Assembly: GCA_013001295.1 (NCBI GenBank)
Contig: JABDMW010000038.1
Span: forward strand, 43,547 to 107,546
Origin: Hyphomonadaceae bacterium
GTDB taxonomy: Bacteria > Pseudomonadota > Alphaproteobacteria > Caulobacterales > Maricaulaceae
Length of the DNA: 64,000 nt
Direction of reading: 5' to 3'
Below, in pieces: positions 51,939 through 61,817 of this stretch (the first letter of the stretch is position 1; each line of letters begins with the position of its first letter). The notes under the pieces were generated by a model that worked only from the letters and a program-made list of their open reading frames with translations, did no database searches and was not told the DNA's origin. A program made the position numbers and the translations under genes.

Positions 51939-51966
51939 GGTGTATTGATGAAACAGGAGCGTCGTC

Positions 51967-53157
51967 ATGCGTGAATCTTGGAGGTGGTTTGGCCCAAATG
52001 ATCCGGTCACGTTGGAAGAGATACGTCAAACCGGCGCGACCGATATTGTCAGCGCACTGCATGATATTCCAATTGGCGAAGCATGGCCGCTGGATGCGAT
52101 ACAGTCTTATAAATTTTTGATTGAAGCAGGAAATAATCCGGGCGCATCTTTGCACTGGACGGTGGTCGAAAGCATTCCCGTCCACGAAGATATAAAACTG
52201 GCGGCACCAGGGCACCAAAAATATATCGACGCATGGATCGAAACAGTGAAAAATCTTGGCGCTGCAGGCATTGAAACAATTTGCTACAATTTTATGCCAG
52301 TAATCGATTGGACGCGAACGGATTTAAAATATCAACTGCCCAATGGCGCCTATGCTTTGCGGTTCGACCAAGACAAGTTTGCCGCGTTTGATGTATTTGT
52401 TTTGGAACGCGCAAATGCCCGGAACGACTACACGCCGGAGGAACTTGAACGGGCGGAACGTGCTTTCCATTCTATGTCATCAAAAGAAAAATCGGAGCTT
52501 ACCCGGACGATCATCGCAGGGCTTCCGGGCAAAATGACCGATGCCTATACGCTCGACGATTTTCGCCACGCCCTCGCACGGTATGACGGTGTGGATCACG
52601 CTGGATTAAGGCGAAACCTGTTTTCGTTTCTCAAGCAAGTTCTACCACATGCAGAAGCAGCCGGTATCAAACTGGCGATACATCCCGATGACCCGCCTTG
52701 GGATATGTTTGGTTTGCCGCGCATTATATGCACGCCGGACGATCTTGATCTGTTATTTGGTGATTTACCCAGCCCGGCCAATGGCATGACATTGTGCGTC
52801 GGCACCTATGGTAGCCGACCTGATAATGACTTGCCGCAAATGGCGCTGGATTATGCATCGCGTATTCATTTCGCGCATTTGCGCGGCGTCAGTCGTGACC
52901 GGGACGAACAGCGCTCGTTTTACGAAGCTAATCATCTGGATAGCGACATTGATATGATCCGCGTTGTTCGCCATTTGCTGGACAATGAACGGGCGTTGGA
53001 CCGGCAAATATTTATTCGCCCGGATCATGGTCATCAGATGATGGGGGATATGAAAAAAGCCAACAATCCCGGGTATTCGGCAATCGGGCGCATGAAGGGT
53101 CTCGCAGAAATACGCGGCGTCATCAAAGCACTATCGGCGATGGGTTCTGAGCAATGA
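51967..53157 (+). CDS. uxuA: Mannonate dehydratase UxuA
   Basis: This 396-aa protein is UxuA, a TIM-barrel enzyme: MRESWRWFGPNDPVTLEEIR at the N-terminus, AGIETICYNFMPVIDWTRTD, LAIHPDDPPWDMFGLPRI, IHFAHLRGV and IFIRPDHGHQMMGD with metal-binding His and Asp. It dehydrates D-mannonate to 2-keto-3-deoxygluconate. CAGGAG precedes the ATG. It overlaps the following lipoprotein gene by 4 nt (ATGA). Confidence 0.94.
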   Translation: MRESWRWFGPNDPVTLEEIRQTGATDIVSALHDIPIGEAWPLDAIQSYKFLIEAGNNPGASLHWTVVESIPVHEDIKLAAPGHQKYIDAWIETVKNLGAAGIETICYNFMPVIDWTRTDLKYQLPNGAYALRFDQDKFAAFDVFVLERANARNDYTPEELERAERAFHSMSSKEKSELTRTIIAGLPGKMTDAYTLDDFRHALARYDGVDHAGLRRNLFSFLKQVLPHAEAAGIKLAIHPDDPPWDMFGLPRIICTPDDLDLLFGDLPSPANGMTLCVGTYGSRPDNDLPQMALDYASRIHFAHLRGVSRDRDEQRSFYEANHLDSDIDMIRVVRHLLDNERALDRQIFIRPDHGHQMMGDMKKANNPGYSAIGRMKGLAEIRGVIKALSAMGSEQ

Positions 53158-54002
53158 AATCGCCCTATTTTACGAGTGGATTATTTCAACTGATCGCGAC
53201 CTTTTTGATTGCCGGTGTTCTCACTGGTTGTGCAACGGTCAGCGAACAAGCCGTACGCCTCTCTGATGGTATAGACGCGTCAGCCGGGGGTGGACCTGCC
53301 TATATAATCACGACATCAACCGCGACCTATTACCTTGAAAAAGAAGGTGGCGGTCTATCGAGTATGCTCGACGTCAATGGCGTTGATTGGCTCGGGTTTC
53401 ACAGTGAGAAAGGCTCCGGTCATAAAGGGGAATACCGGGGTTTCCCAAATGCTGTTCACCGGCAGGACGGCAATTATTTTCATGCCATGAATGCCGGTAC
53501 GGATCCGTCAACGTCGGTCGTTGATATTGAGTCCGGCCAACATGTTCGCATTACCTTCACGTCTGACAACGGTCAGTGGGAAGGACAATGGGATTTCTAT
53601 TCTGACCGATGTGATTTCACTATGAGCAAAGTGAGCGACGGCTATAAATACTGGGTGCAATATGAAGGTGTTCCTGGCGGTAAAATGGACTCCACAGATT
53701 TCTGGTATCGCTCCGGTGACAAACAGCGATACCTGATTGAAGAGCAATCTCTTAGTGATCTACCAGGACCGGAATGGATGGCATTCGGCGATCAAGATTC
53801 ACCGCGCATGCTTTATGTCGTCAATCACACGGACGATAATCACCCGGACGATTATGTCAGTCGACCACATATGACGGTGCTGGGATTTGGGCGGCGCAAT
53901 AAAGATAAGTTCCTGACACAACCGCAAACGTTTTCCATCGGGTTTGTCGAGTCGACGGATTACACTGTCGTTGAAAATAACATCAAATATATACTCGATT
54001 GA
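53154..54002 (+). CDS. Unknown lipoprotein coupled to uxuA
   Basis: This 282-aa protein has a signal peptide with lipobox LTGC (Cys26). The mature part is beta-rich and aromatic, with FHSEKGSGHKGEYRGFPNAV, NGQWEGQWDFYSDRCDFTMS and GGKMDSTDFWYRSGD, suggesting a jelly-roll or carbohydrate-binding fold; no family is certain. Its start overlaps the uxuA stop, so both are translated together. It may be a surface or periplasmic sugar-binding or processing protein. Confidence 0.72.
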   Translation: MKSPYFTSGLFQLIATFLIAGVLTGCATVSEQAVRLSDGIDASAGGGPAYIITTSTATYYLEKEGGGLSSMLDVNGVDWLGFHSEKGSGHKGEYRGFPNAVHRQDGNYFHAMNAGTDPSTSVVDIESGQHVRITFTSDNGQWEGQWDFYSDRCDFTMSKVSDGYKYWVQYEGVPGGKMDSTDFWYRSGDKQRYLIEEQSLSDLPGPEWMAFGDQDSPRMLYVVNHTDDNHPDDYVSRPHMTVLGFGRRNKDKFLTQPQTFSIGFVESTDYTVVENNIKYILD

Positions 54003-54139
54003 GCAGTGAGTTATAAAGGCGCGATGAAAGCGGGTGTAGGTTTGGTCATTGAAGGCGAACGAAAAATAAACGGAATAACAATGTTCAAATCATTTAAATT
54101 ACGAGATACGAGGCCAACGTTATGACAGGAGATTTTGAA

Positions 54140-54910
54140 ATGACGACAGATATTGCGAAAGCTTTTACCGATGCACGATTAAATGCCGGGGGGCTGCCGG
54201 ATTATCCTGGTGCGCTACCGACCACGCTTGACGAGGCATATGCAATTCAGGATGCGGCGATAGACATGTGGCCACATTCAATCGGCGGTTGGAAGATCGG
54301 CGGTATTGGTGGTGACTATACCGAGCAGTTCGGTGAGGTCAAAATGGCGGGGCCGGTTTTCGATAACCAGATTTACTATAGTGATAATGAAGTTGTTAAA
54401 ATGCCCGTCTTCAAGGAAGGCTTTGCCGCAATAGAGCCTGAGATCGTTTTCATCATGGCCGACGACGTGCCGGCAGATAAAACTGAGTGGTCGGAGGACG
54501 AGGCTCTTAGCTACATTGGGGCTATTCATATCGGTGTGGAAATCGCGAGCAGCCCGTTTCCTGCCATTAATGATATGGGGCCATTAGTGACCATTTCTGA
54601 CTTTGGCAATAATAATGGTCTCATTATTGGTCCGGAACTTCCGAATTGGCGCGAATCGATATTGCAGGATTGGGTTGTTGAAACAATTATTGATGGTGAA
54701 AGCGTTGGCGTGACGTCTCCGCCGGGGCCAATGGAATCATTTTTGTTTGTTTTACAAAATACATCACTGCGGGGACGCCCCATCAAGAAGGGCATGGCGA
54801 TTACCACCGGCGCGATTACCGGCGTTCATCAAGCATTTAGTGGGCAATCCAGTATAATACACTGCAGTAAGGTAGACGATATCAAGCTCGAATTGATACC
54901 GGCTACCTAG
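54140..54910 (+). CDS. 2-keto-4-pentenoate hydratase/FAH-family enzyme
   Basis: This 256-aa protein fits the fumarylacetoacetate hydrolase/hydratase fold: LDEAYAIQDAAID, GGWKIGGIGGDY, FAAIEPEIVFIMADDVP with metal-binding EPE, and IHIGVEIASSPFP. Members hydrate or decarboxylate 2-keto acids. In this locus it may process a keto-deoxy sugar acid. I prefer 54140 to the ATG at 54122, because GGAG (54127-54130) lies 9 nt before it. It probably belongs to the upstream operon. Confidence 0.82.
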   Translation: MTTDIAKAFTDARLNAGGLPDYPGALPTTLDEAYAIQDAAIDMWPHSIGGWKIGGIGGDYTEQFGEVKMAGPVFDNQIYYSDNEVVKMPVFKEGFAAIEPEIVFIMADDVPADKTEWSEDEALSYIGAIHIGVEIASSPFPAINDMGPLVTISDFGNNNGLIIGPELPNWRESILQDWVVETIIDGESVGVTSPPGPMESFLFVLQNTSLRGRPIKKGMAITTGAITGVHQAFSGQSSIIHCSKVDDIKLELIPAT

Positions 54911-54992
54911 GCTGCGATGTATTGGGCGACAGACCCAATGACATAAATTCAGAGTATTGTGATAAATAAATCACGCTTCTTGAAAAAATGCT

Positions 54993-55018
54993 ATTGGTCA
55001 TACCAATATTGCAAAATC
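54993..55018 (+). promoter_or_regulatory. ATTGGT/ACCAAT operator upstream of TonB receptor 1
   Basis: ATTGGT-CAT-ACCAAT, a perfect palindrome, lies at 54993-55007, with a further CGGTATA near 55018. A GGTTGACA (-35-like) follows at 55031-55038. Confidence 0.7.
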
Positions 55019-55100
55019 GGTATAATTAATGGTTGACAATGCGAATTTTATTGGTTCTTTTTCCTCCAAGAACAAAAATTTTTTTCTCAAGGGGAGTACT

Positions 55101-58100
55101 ATGAAGTCTCGTAAGTCTATTATTTATGCCGCACTGGCGTCCGTTTCAGTGATGGCAATGTCTCAAACCGTATTGGCACAAGATGCGCAAGGCGATGATG
55201 AAATTATCGTTGTCGGCATTCGGTCAGCTCTTAAAAACGCACTACTGGAGCAGCGCTCCGCAGATAGCCTGGTTGAGGTTATTTTGTCGGAAGATATCGG
55301 TAAGCTTCCTGACCAAAACCTGGCTGAAGTCCTTGAGAATATCACAGGTATCCAAATTACACGTACCGAAGGTGTTGGTACTGGCGTTCAGATTCGCGGT
55401 TCTGGTCAGAACATCATTCAATTTAATGGTGTTACAACTGTCGGTAACGGAAATGGTCGCGGCGGCATCAACTTTACGGATGTTAATCCGGCCATCATTG
55501 CGGGCCTAGAAGTCATCAAGGCGCCTGAGGCTCAGCATATTGAAGGTGCGGTCGGTGGCACGATCAACCTAAGAACTATCAGTCCGCTCAGTCTGAGAGA
55601 ACCCTTGATATCTGCTCGCGTTCAGGGCGAAGATAGTAGTCTGACAGAAGGTATTTCACCTAGAGTTTCAGGGGCTCTGGGCAACAAGTGGGAAAACGCT
55701 AAAGGTCAAGAGATTGGCTTGGTTGTGAGTGGGAGTTATACGGAGTCCGAGAACACCGCATTCCGTCCTCGTCTTGACCGCGACAATTATACCGATTGTA
55801 CAGTGGCTACACCGTCAACAGCTTGTCCAGCAGGCGTAAATGGCTTTCTTGGCGTTCAGTTCTTGAACCAGGTTCAAAGAACACAAGAATTTGAAACTTT
55901 TAACATTGCGGGTTCTGTTGAAGCTAAACCAACCGATAGTGTTCGACTTTTTGCGGATATTGTTTATAACGATCAGGGACAAAGTTTATCAGGCTCCAGA
56001 GTGCAGGCATCTAATGTAAGCCGACTTAACGGGAGCGGCGATCGCGCAGTGATCCCGGGCGGCAATATTAATTTTACGGCCTTTGATACTGTCAACCTTG
56101 GATCTGCCCCAGGCGAGAATGGTATTCAAGACTTTGGAAACATCGCAATTGTGACCCAGGGTACTTTCAGCCCACTTCAAGCTGATGCGCAGGTTAATGA
56201 TGGTCGTGGCGCCCCGTTCTTGCGGGTTGGCTCGGATGCGGGTTCGCGTTTCACCGATACAACGACCTTGAGACTCGGAGGTGAGTGGGAAGCGACGGAC
56301 GCATTAACGCTTAATGCTGAGTTCGCCAGATCCAGTTCGTTTACCGTCAATCCAAATTTATCTCTTAATCTCAATTTCATCAACCCGAATTCATTTATTG
56401 CCCCAAGCGGCAGTGATTTCAGAGATGAGAATGGTACGCCAATCGTATTCGACCTAAGCGATGGTTTCGGTTGGGATATCAATTTTAACGATCCATTTGC
56501 ACCCTCAGAAGCTGATCTCTTAAATCCAAACAACTATGTGGTTGATGGTAATCCGACTTACACTTCAAACATTCGCGAGAATGCTGATAAGGCTTGGCGT
56601 TTCGATGGGAGCTATGACTTCTCCGAAACAGGACTGTCGAATTTCCTTACCTCTGTCGATGCTGGCGTACGCTTTGGTTCACGTTCGAGCATCAGAGACG
56701 ATCGGCGCGCGTCCGTTAGTGGCAGTGGCCGGCTTGGCAGTAGTTTGAACGCTGGCGGGATTTCTCAACTTCTTAGTTTGATCCCTGACAATTTTGCTGA
56801 AGGCACTGGAAACAGCTTGGCTGTTGATGGTGTGTTGCAGGTGGATCCGAATTTAACGAGGGATCTGCCAGAGGCAGCTGCCACGATTAATGCGGCTGCA
56901 GCAGCTCAGGGCCTTGGACCGTTATTCAGAACAGCTCCAACGCGGGTTGATAACGCTTTCTTTGATATTACAGAAGATACGACGGCGATTTACGGCCAAG
57001 CCAATTTTGACTTCGGCCGAATTCGCGGTAATGCGGGTCTGCGTTATATTGACACCGATCTTGAGTCGACAGCGAATGTATTCGATAGTAATGGTGACGC
57101 AACTTTAACCACGGTTACCAACAGCTACGATCACTTCTTACCGCGCTTCAATGTTGCCGTTGATGTCACGGAAGACATTATCCTTCGTGGGTCTTATACT
57201 GAAGATATTCGCCGACCTGACTTTACTGCCATAACAGCGGCAAGAACCTTCCCGGCTTTTGGGGGTGTTAACTCTAACTCTGTCGGCGGTAACCCGTTCT
57301 TGGTACCCGAGGAAGTTACGAACTTTGATGCGTCTGTGGCTTGGTATTTTGCGCCTGAAGCTATTTTGAGCGTCGGCGTATTCCGCAAGGAACGTGAAGG
57401 TCTATTTGGGGCATCCGTAGATTCTCCGGATGAGACCGGTGGTCTTCGCGATGTTGTTGGCCCTGATTGTGAAGGCGGCGGTATTTTCTCCCCGGGAACC
57501 GAAGCCGGTATTTTCGGTAATGGCGAAGTCGGCGTTTGTGTCGGCAATCAGTCTACATTCAACTCTGATAATTCGACCACGCAAGAAGGTATTGAGGTCG
57601 CTTTGCAATATAATTTTGCAGAGTGGGAAGATAGACTTGGCTGGGCGTCCGGCTTTGGTGTAATCGCCAACTACACATATCAAGATGAAAACAACAATAC
57701 GGGCTTTGCTGCAACTCCAGGGAACCGGAATAATGTTATTTTTGCGGCTCAAGGTTTTCCAAATGCGACGCGTGAAGCGGCAACGTTGTTGGACCTATCC
57801 AACAATGCTTATAACTTAACCGGGTATTATGAGAAGTATGGTGTCTCGGCCAGAGTTCGTTATACGTGGCGGGATTCATTCGCAACAAATGACTTGCCGG
57901 GTACAGGTTCCGTGTTCACACCGTTTCAATATAGAGGTGTTCAAGAGGCCAGAGGTCAGCTGAATGCTAGTGTGTCTTATGACGTTACTGATCAGCTTAC
58001 TCTGCAAGTCGAAGGGGTAAACCTGACCGAGGCCTCGTCAGATGTCTACTGTATCAGTGATGGCGGCCTCCTGTGCTACCAAGGTATCACGGACCGCCGT

Positions 58101-58130
58101 ATCGTCGCTGGAGCGAGCTTCACATTCTAA
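55101..58130 (+). CDS. TonB-dependent receptor 1
   Basis: This 1009-aa outer membrane receptor has a signal peptide (about 1-26, LAQDAQ), a TonB box-like DEIIVVGIRSALKNAL, a plug domain at about 45-165 (LPDQNLAEVLENITGIQITR) and a large beta barrel ending in SFTF with terminal Phe. The size and plug are typical of carbohydrate-type receptors. Start at 55101 follows AAGGGGAG; an earlier ATG at 55029 overlaps a TTGACA promoter element. The upstream palindrome suggests control by the local GntR regulator. Confidence 0.93.
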   Translation: MKSRKSIIYAALASVSVMAMSQTVLAQDAQGDDEIIVVGIRSALKNALLEQRSADSLVEVILSEDIGKLPDQNLAEVLENITGIQITRTEGVGTGVQIRGSGQNIIQFNGVTTVGNGNGRGGINFTDVNPAIIAGLEVIKAPEAQHIEGAVGGTINLRTISPLSLREPLISARVQGEDSSLTEGISPRVSGALGNKWENAKGQEIGLVVSGSYTESENTAFRPRLDRDNYTDCTVATPSTACPAGVNGFLGVQFLNQVQRTQEFETFNIAGSVEAKPTDSVRLFADIVYNDQGQSLSGSRVQASNVSRLNGSGDRAVIPGGNINFTAFDTVNLGSAPGENGIQDFGNIAIVTQGTFSPLQADAQVNDGRGAPFLRVGSDAGSRFTDTTTLRLGGEWEATDALTLNAEFARSSSFTVNPNLSLNLNFINPNSFIAPSGSDFRDENGTPIVFDLSDGFGWDINFNDPFAPSEADLLNPNNYVVDGNPTYTSNIRENADKAWRFDGSYDFSETGLSNFLTSVDAGVRFGSRSSIRDDRRASVSGSGRLGSSLNAGGISQLLSLIPDNFAEGTGNSLAVDGVLQVDPNLTRDLPEAAATINAAAAAQGLGPLFRTAPTRVDNAFFDITEDTTAIYGQANFDFGRIRGNAGLRYIDTDLESTANVFDSNGDATLTTVTNSYDHFLPRFNVAVDVTEDIILRGSYTEDIRRPDFTAITAARTFPAFGGVNSNSVGGNPFLVPEEVTNFDASVAWYFAPEAILSVGVFRKEREGLFGASVDSPDETGGLRDVVGPDCEGGGIFSPGTEAGIFGNGEVGVCVGNQSTFNSDNSTTQEGIEVALQYNFAEWEDRLGWASGFGVIANYTYQDENNNTGFAATPGNRNNVIFAAQGFPNATREAATLLDLSNNAYNLTGYYEKYGVSARVRYTWRDSFATNDLPGTGSVFTPFQYRGVQEARGQLNASVSYDVTDQLTLQVEGVNLTEASSDVYCISDGGLLCYQGITDRRIVAGASFTF

Positions 58131-58171
58131 AGAAGTAACGGCAGGACCTTCTACGGTCCGAAACGAAATCA

Positions 58172-58200
58172 AACGCTCCACATTGTGGGGCGTTTTTTTG
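58172..58200 (+). terminator. Rho-independent terminator
   Basis: AACGCTCCAC and GTGGGGCGTT pair (one T-G) around ATT, followed by seven T, 40 nt after the TonB receptor 1 stop. Confidence 0.88.
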
Positions 58201-58282
58201 TTTTTTTGAGCAAGTTTATTTTAGGCTCATTGAAATGAAGTGTGCCTATTTGGCAACGAACATTATTAAAATGCCCAAGTTC

Positions 58283-58338
58283 ATACCAATTATATAAAAT
58301 TGGTCTGATCACGGGTTGACATTGGTCACACAATTGGT
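58283..58338 (+). promoter_or_regulatory. ACCAAT/ATTGGT half-sites upstream of TonB receptor 2
   Basis: ACCAAT at 58285-58290 and ATTGGT at 58299-58304 face outward, and two further ATTGGT occur at 58321 and 58333. A GGTTGACA lies at 58314-58321. The arrangement repeats that of the PL6 gene. Confidence 0.6.
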
Positions 58339-58388
58339 TTTGTTAACTTTAAGAAAATATAATTTTTTTTAAACAAGGGGAGCTGGCC

Positions 58389-61300
58389 GTGCGCGCGCAA
58401 CAAAGAAATCACATTACTTATACTAAAAACAAGTCAGGCTTGACGAAGTCATTATTGTTATTGGGAACGGCGGCTTCGGTTTTGGCTGCGCCGTCAATTG
58501 CATACGCTCAGGACGCTGGCAGTGAAGATGAAATTATCGTCATCGGTACGCGTCAGGTCATTCAAGAATCAATCGCATTAAAGCGTAACAACACACAGAT
58601 CGTTGACGGCCTTTCCGCCGACGAAATTGGTGATATCCCTGCGCTTTCAATTGGTGAAGCCTTGGAAACGGTCACAGGCGTTGCCTCTCACCGGGAAAAT
58701 GGCGGCGCGACAGAAGTGTCAATTCGCGGACTTGGACCTTATTTATCCTCTACGACAATTAATGGGCGCTTGGTAGGTAATGGTTCAGGTGACCGTTCTG
58801 TGAACTTCTCACAGTTCCCGGCAGAGCTTATGAATAAATTGGCGGTGTTTAAAACACAAGACGCCAGCCAAATTGAGGGCGGCGTTGCGGGTCAAATCCA
58901 GATTGAAACACTTAAGCCGCTTGATTACGGAAAGCGACGTATTCAAGGTGAAATTAAGGGTAACGTCAATCCTGACCAGCTTAATCAAGAAGATACACAG
59001 GTCGGCGATATCGGCTACCGTGGTACACTCAGTTTTGTTGATCAGTATGAGCTTCCCGGCGGCGGTGACATTGGTATCTCAATTGGTGGTCAGTTGAGTA
59101 AAATTTCTCAGCCGGAAGCAGAAATACGTTCGACGTCGAACTCCGGCTCCTCAAGCTATGCCTGTATCGTAAGGCCTGGTCTCGCTGATGAGTTGGCGAT
59201 CGGGTTTTCTAACAACCCCGTAGAGAATGACCGTGATTGTGAAGATTTACGTGCACCAAACAGTGTCGGCGGTGATGTTAACAATGTTGGCGTCGTAACC
59301 AATATCGGTGAGCTTCAAGCGGGTTCTACAGTTGGTTACGGTGTTACCCTCAATGAAGAAGATGCGGGTCGTTTAAACGCGATTGATTTCGGTGCACCTT
59401 TTGTCCTGGTGCCAAGTCAACGCCACTTCCGTCAAAACGACTCACAAGATAAGCGTGACGCTCTTTTTGGGGCCGTTCAATGGCAACCTAATGATCGTCT
59501 CGAAATCAATGTGGATGCTCAGTGGTCTGAGCGTACACAATCCGAGCAGCGTAACGACTTGACGTTTAACGGCTGGAAGAGAAATGAGCAGGGTTTGGGC
59601 GGGCTTCCAAACTATGAAGGGGCAGGGTTGGATGATCCGGCGTCTGTAGAACTGCTCCAGTATACTACAAGTGGCGCTATTACGCGCGCGTTCACTGACA
59701 ATACAATTGAGGTGCAGGGCGGTAATTGGCAACGTCAGGAGACTTTTGTCGGGGGTGGCGTAGGCGGCTCCTATGATGTTAGTGACCGACTGACCGTTTC
59801 TGCTGATGTAGCCTACTCCAAAGTCGAGCGTACTGAGCAAGCGGTTGAATTCCGCATTCAGTCTGATACGACACCAACAATTGAGTTTAACACATCAACC
59901 GGTATTCCGTTATACACGCTTTACGACAACGATTTTGATGTGAATGATCATGACAACTTTGTCGACCGTCTGCGTGTGCGGATTGACAAAGACTTGGAGC
60001 GTGAAAACTCATTTACATCTGGACGATTTGATGTCGACTATGAGTTGGGTGGAGGCTTTTTCACCAACATAGAAGCAGGTGTGCGATATGCGCGGCAAGA
60101 ATACATATCAACTCCGGGGGGATCCGATACATTTACTGGTGTTAATGGTCGGACGTCGTTTGAAATTGAAAATGATGGTGAATTCACGTTTAATAATACA
60201 GAAATTGTTGATGATGATGCGTCTACTGCTGAAGCCGCGCCTTTCGTGGACATTATCGCGGCGACAAACGCGGCGTGTCGCCAACCATTCCCGGAGACCG
60301 ATTTTCTTTCAAACCTTCGGGGCGACAACGAGCTTGTCACTCAGGTCGATGTTGACGGTAACGTTATTGGCGCAACGAGCAGTTGGGGTGTTTTCGATGC
60401 GCAATGTGTGGCAGACACATCTATTGACGCTCTCAATCAGTTAATTCCTCTCCTAAATCAGCTGTCCATAGACACCAATGGAAGTCGTTCACGTGTTTTA
60501 AGTACGATATCTGGCGCTATTCCAACGCTTACACGGGACAATGCGAGAACAACAAACGTCCAGGAAGATACGTTGGCCCTGTATGCCATGGCCAATTACG
60601 AAACAACTCTTGAGGGTCTTCCGCTGCGTGGTAATGTTGGTATGCGCGTCGTGAATACAGAGGTTACCTCGAGTAGTTTCCGTCAAAACTATGAAATAAC
60701 GGAAGATGCGGGCGAATTCACCATTGATCAAGTTGGCGATGCCATTCCGGTGAGCACTACATCCGACTATACAACATTTCTCCCAAGTCTGACTGCAATT
60801 TGGGACGTTGCAGATGATAAATTGGTTCGTTTTGGCGCGTTCCGCGCGATTTCCCGGGCAGACCCGGCAGATATGGGCTTTAGTCGCAGTTTTTCTACTC
60901 AGAATGACGTCGACGGTGAGCCGATAACAAATCCTAATGATTTGATCAGCGGGATTACCGCAAATGGTAGTCCTGCCATCGGGCCCTTGACGTCTTGGAA
61001 TGTTGATGTCGGATATGAATGGTACCCAAATGCAGACTCGATCTTTGCTGTCAGTACTTACTTTAAGCAGTTCTCCGGCGCTTTCGAAAATGTTATTCAA
61101 AACGAGACTTTTAATATCGATGGGCAAGATATCACCCGTCCGGTTAGTGGTCTTCAGGAAGTCACCAATGAGAAAAGTAACCTATTCGGTGTTGAGATTA
61201 CGGGTTCGCATCGCTTCAGCTATCTTCCCGGCCTTTTAAGCGGTCTTGGCGTGAAAGCCAGCTACAACCATGTGACCTCTGATTTTGAGTTTGAGGACAG

Positions 61301-61700
61301 CATTTATGGCGACCGTTTCCAGCGTCAACTCGACGGGACGCTTGTCCAAACACACGCTGGCATCGTTGCGCCGGGCGGGCTGCCAGGGTTATCTGAAAAT
61401 GTTTTCACGGGCACCGTTTATTATCAAATCGGTGATTTGGATCTCTCAGGTATCTATAAGTACCGCGACAACTACTTCCAGCCGTTTACCTCTAACGGAA
61501 CACGTCTGCGCTATATTGGTAATGTCGGTGTTTTCGAGGCGCGTGCGGCATACCAGATTAACGATAATTTCCGCGTTACTGTGGAAGCGATTAATCTCTT
61601 GGATGCAGAGAAAGAGCAATTCCAGTGGGTAGAAGACAACCAATATGAGGTTAATTCATATGGCCCACGGATCTTCTTTGGAATTCGCGGCAGATTCTAG
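58389..61700 (+). CDS. TonB-dependent receptor 2
   Basis: This 1103-aa outer membrane receptor starts at a GTG with AAGGGGAGC before it. It has a signal peptide (cut near AYAQDA), a TonB box-like DEIIVIGTRQVIQESI, a plug with IPALSIGEALETVTGVASHR, and a long barrel ending GIRGRF with terminal Phe. It probably takes up oligouronides released by the PL6 lyase; that link is by neighbourhood. It differs clearly from receptor 1, so the two may bind different oligosaccharides. Confidence 0.93.
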   Translation: MRAQQRNHITYTKNKSGLTKSLLLLGTAASVLAAPSIAYAQDAGSEDEIIVIGTRQVIQESIALKRNNTQIVDGLSADEIGDIPALSIGEALETVTGVASHRENGGATEVSIRGLGPYLSSTTINGRLVGNGSGDRSVNFSQFPAELMNKLAVFKTQDASQIEGGVAGQIQIETLKPLDYGKRRIQGEIKGNVNPDQLNQEDTQVGDIGYRGTLSFVDQYELPGGGDIGISIGGQLSKISQPEAEIRSTSNSGSSSYACIVRPGLADELAIGFSNNPVENDRDCEDLRAPNSVGGDVNNVGVVTNIGELQAGSTVGYGVTLNEEDAGRLNAIDFGAPFVLVPSQRHFRQNDSQDKRDALFGAVQWQPNDRLEINVDAQWSERTQSEQRNDLTFNGWKRNEQGLGGLPNYEGAGLDDPASVELLQYTTSGAITRAFTDNTIEVQGGNWQRQETFVGGGVGGSYDVSDRLTVSADVAYSKVERTEQAVEFRIQSDTTPTIEFNTSTGIPLYTLYDNDFDVNDHDNFVDRLRVRIDKDLERENSFTSGRFDVDYELGGGFFTNIEAGVRYARQEYISTPGGSDTFTGVNGRTSFEIENDGEFTFNNTEIVDDDASTAEAAPFVDIIAATNAACRQPFPETDFLSNLRGDNELVTQVDVDGNVIGATSSWGVFDAQCVADTSIDALNQLIPLLNQLSIDTNGSRSRVLSTISGAIPTLTRDNARTTNVQEDTLALYAMANYETTLEGLPLRGNVGMRVVNTEVTSSSFRQNYEITEDAGEFTIDQVGDAIPVSTTSDYTTFLPSLTAIWDVADDKLVRFGAFRAISRADPADMGFSRSFSTQNDVDGEPITNPNDLISGITANGSPAIGPLTSWNVDVGYEWYPNADSIFAVSTYFKQFSGAFENVIQNETFNIDGQDITRPVSGLQEVTNEKSNLFGVEITGSHRFSYLPGLLSGLGVKASYNHVTSDFEFEDSIYGDRFQRQLDGTLVQTHAGIVAPGGLPGLSENVFTGTVYYQIGDLDLSGIYKYRDNYFQPFTSNGTRLRYIGNVGVFEARAAYQINDNFRVTVEAINLLDAEKEQFQWVEDNQYEVNSYGPRIFFGIRGRF

Positions 61701-61724
61701 AGGCAATATTTGAGGAAACTATGA

Positions 61725-61762
61725 GCACAACTTTTTTATCGAAAGTTGTGCTTTTTTTTTTT
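61725..61762 (+). terminator. Rho-independent terminator
   Basis: GCACAACTTT and AAAGTTGTGC pair around a 7-nt loop, followed by a long T-run, after the TonB receptor 2 gene. Confidence 0.9.
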
Positions 61763-61767
61763 GGAAA

Positions 61768-61808
61768 ATTGGTATAGACAATTATCATAGTAACCAAATA
61801 TTGGTATA
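61768..61808 (+). promoter_or_regulatory. ATTGGTATA repeats upstream of the GntR gene
   Basis: ATTGGTATA occurs at 61768-61776 and again at 61800-61808; the second lies in the palindrome ACCAA-ATA-TTGGT (61793-61805), 12 nt before the gntR start. This suggests autoregulation. Confidence 0.6.
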
Positions 61809-61817
61809 GGGGAAGAT

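Noticed and set aside
54921..54939. ATTGGG/CCCAAT hairpin after the hydratase-family gene
   Set aside because: Only 6 bp and no T-run; too weak to call a terminator, and it differs from the ATTGGT operator.
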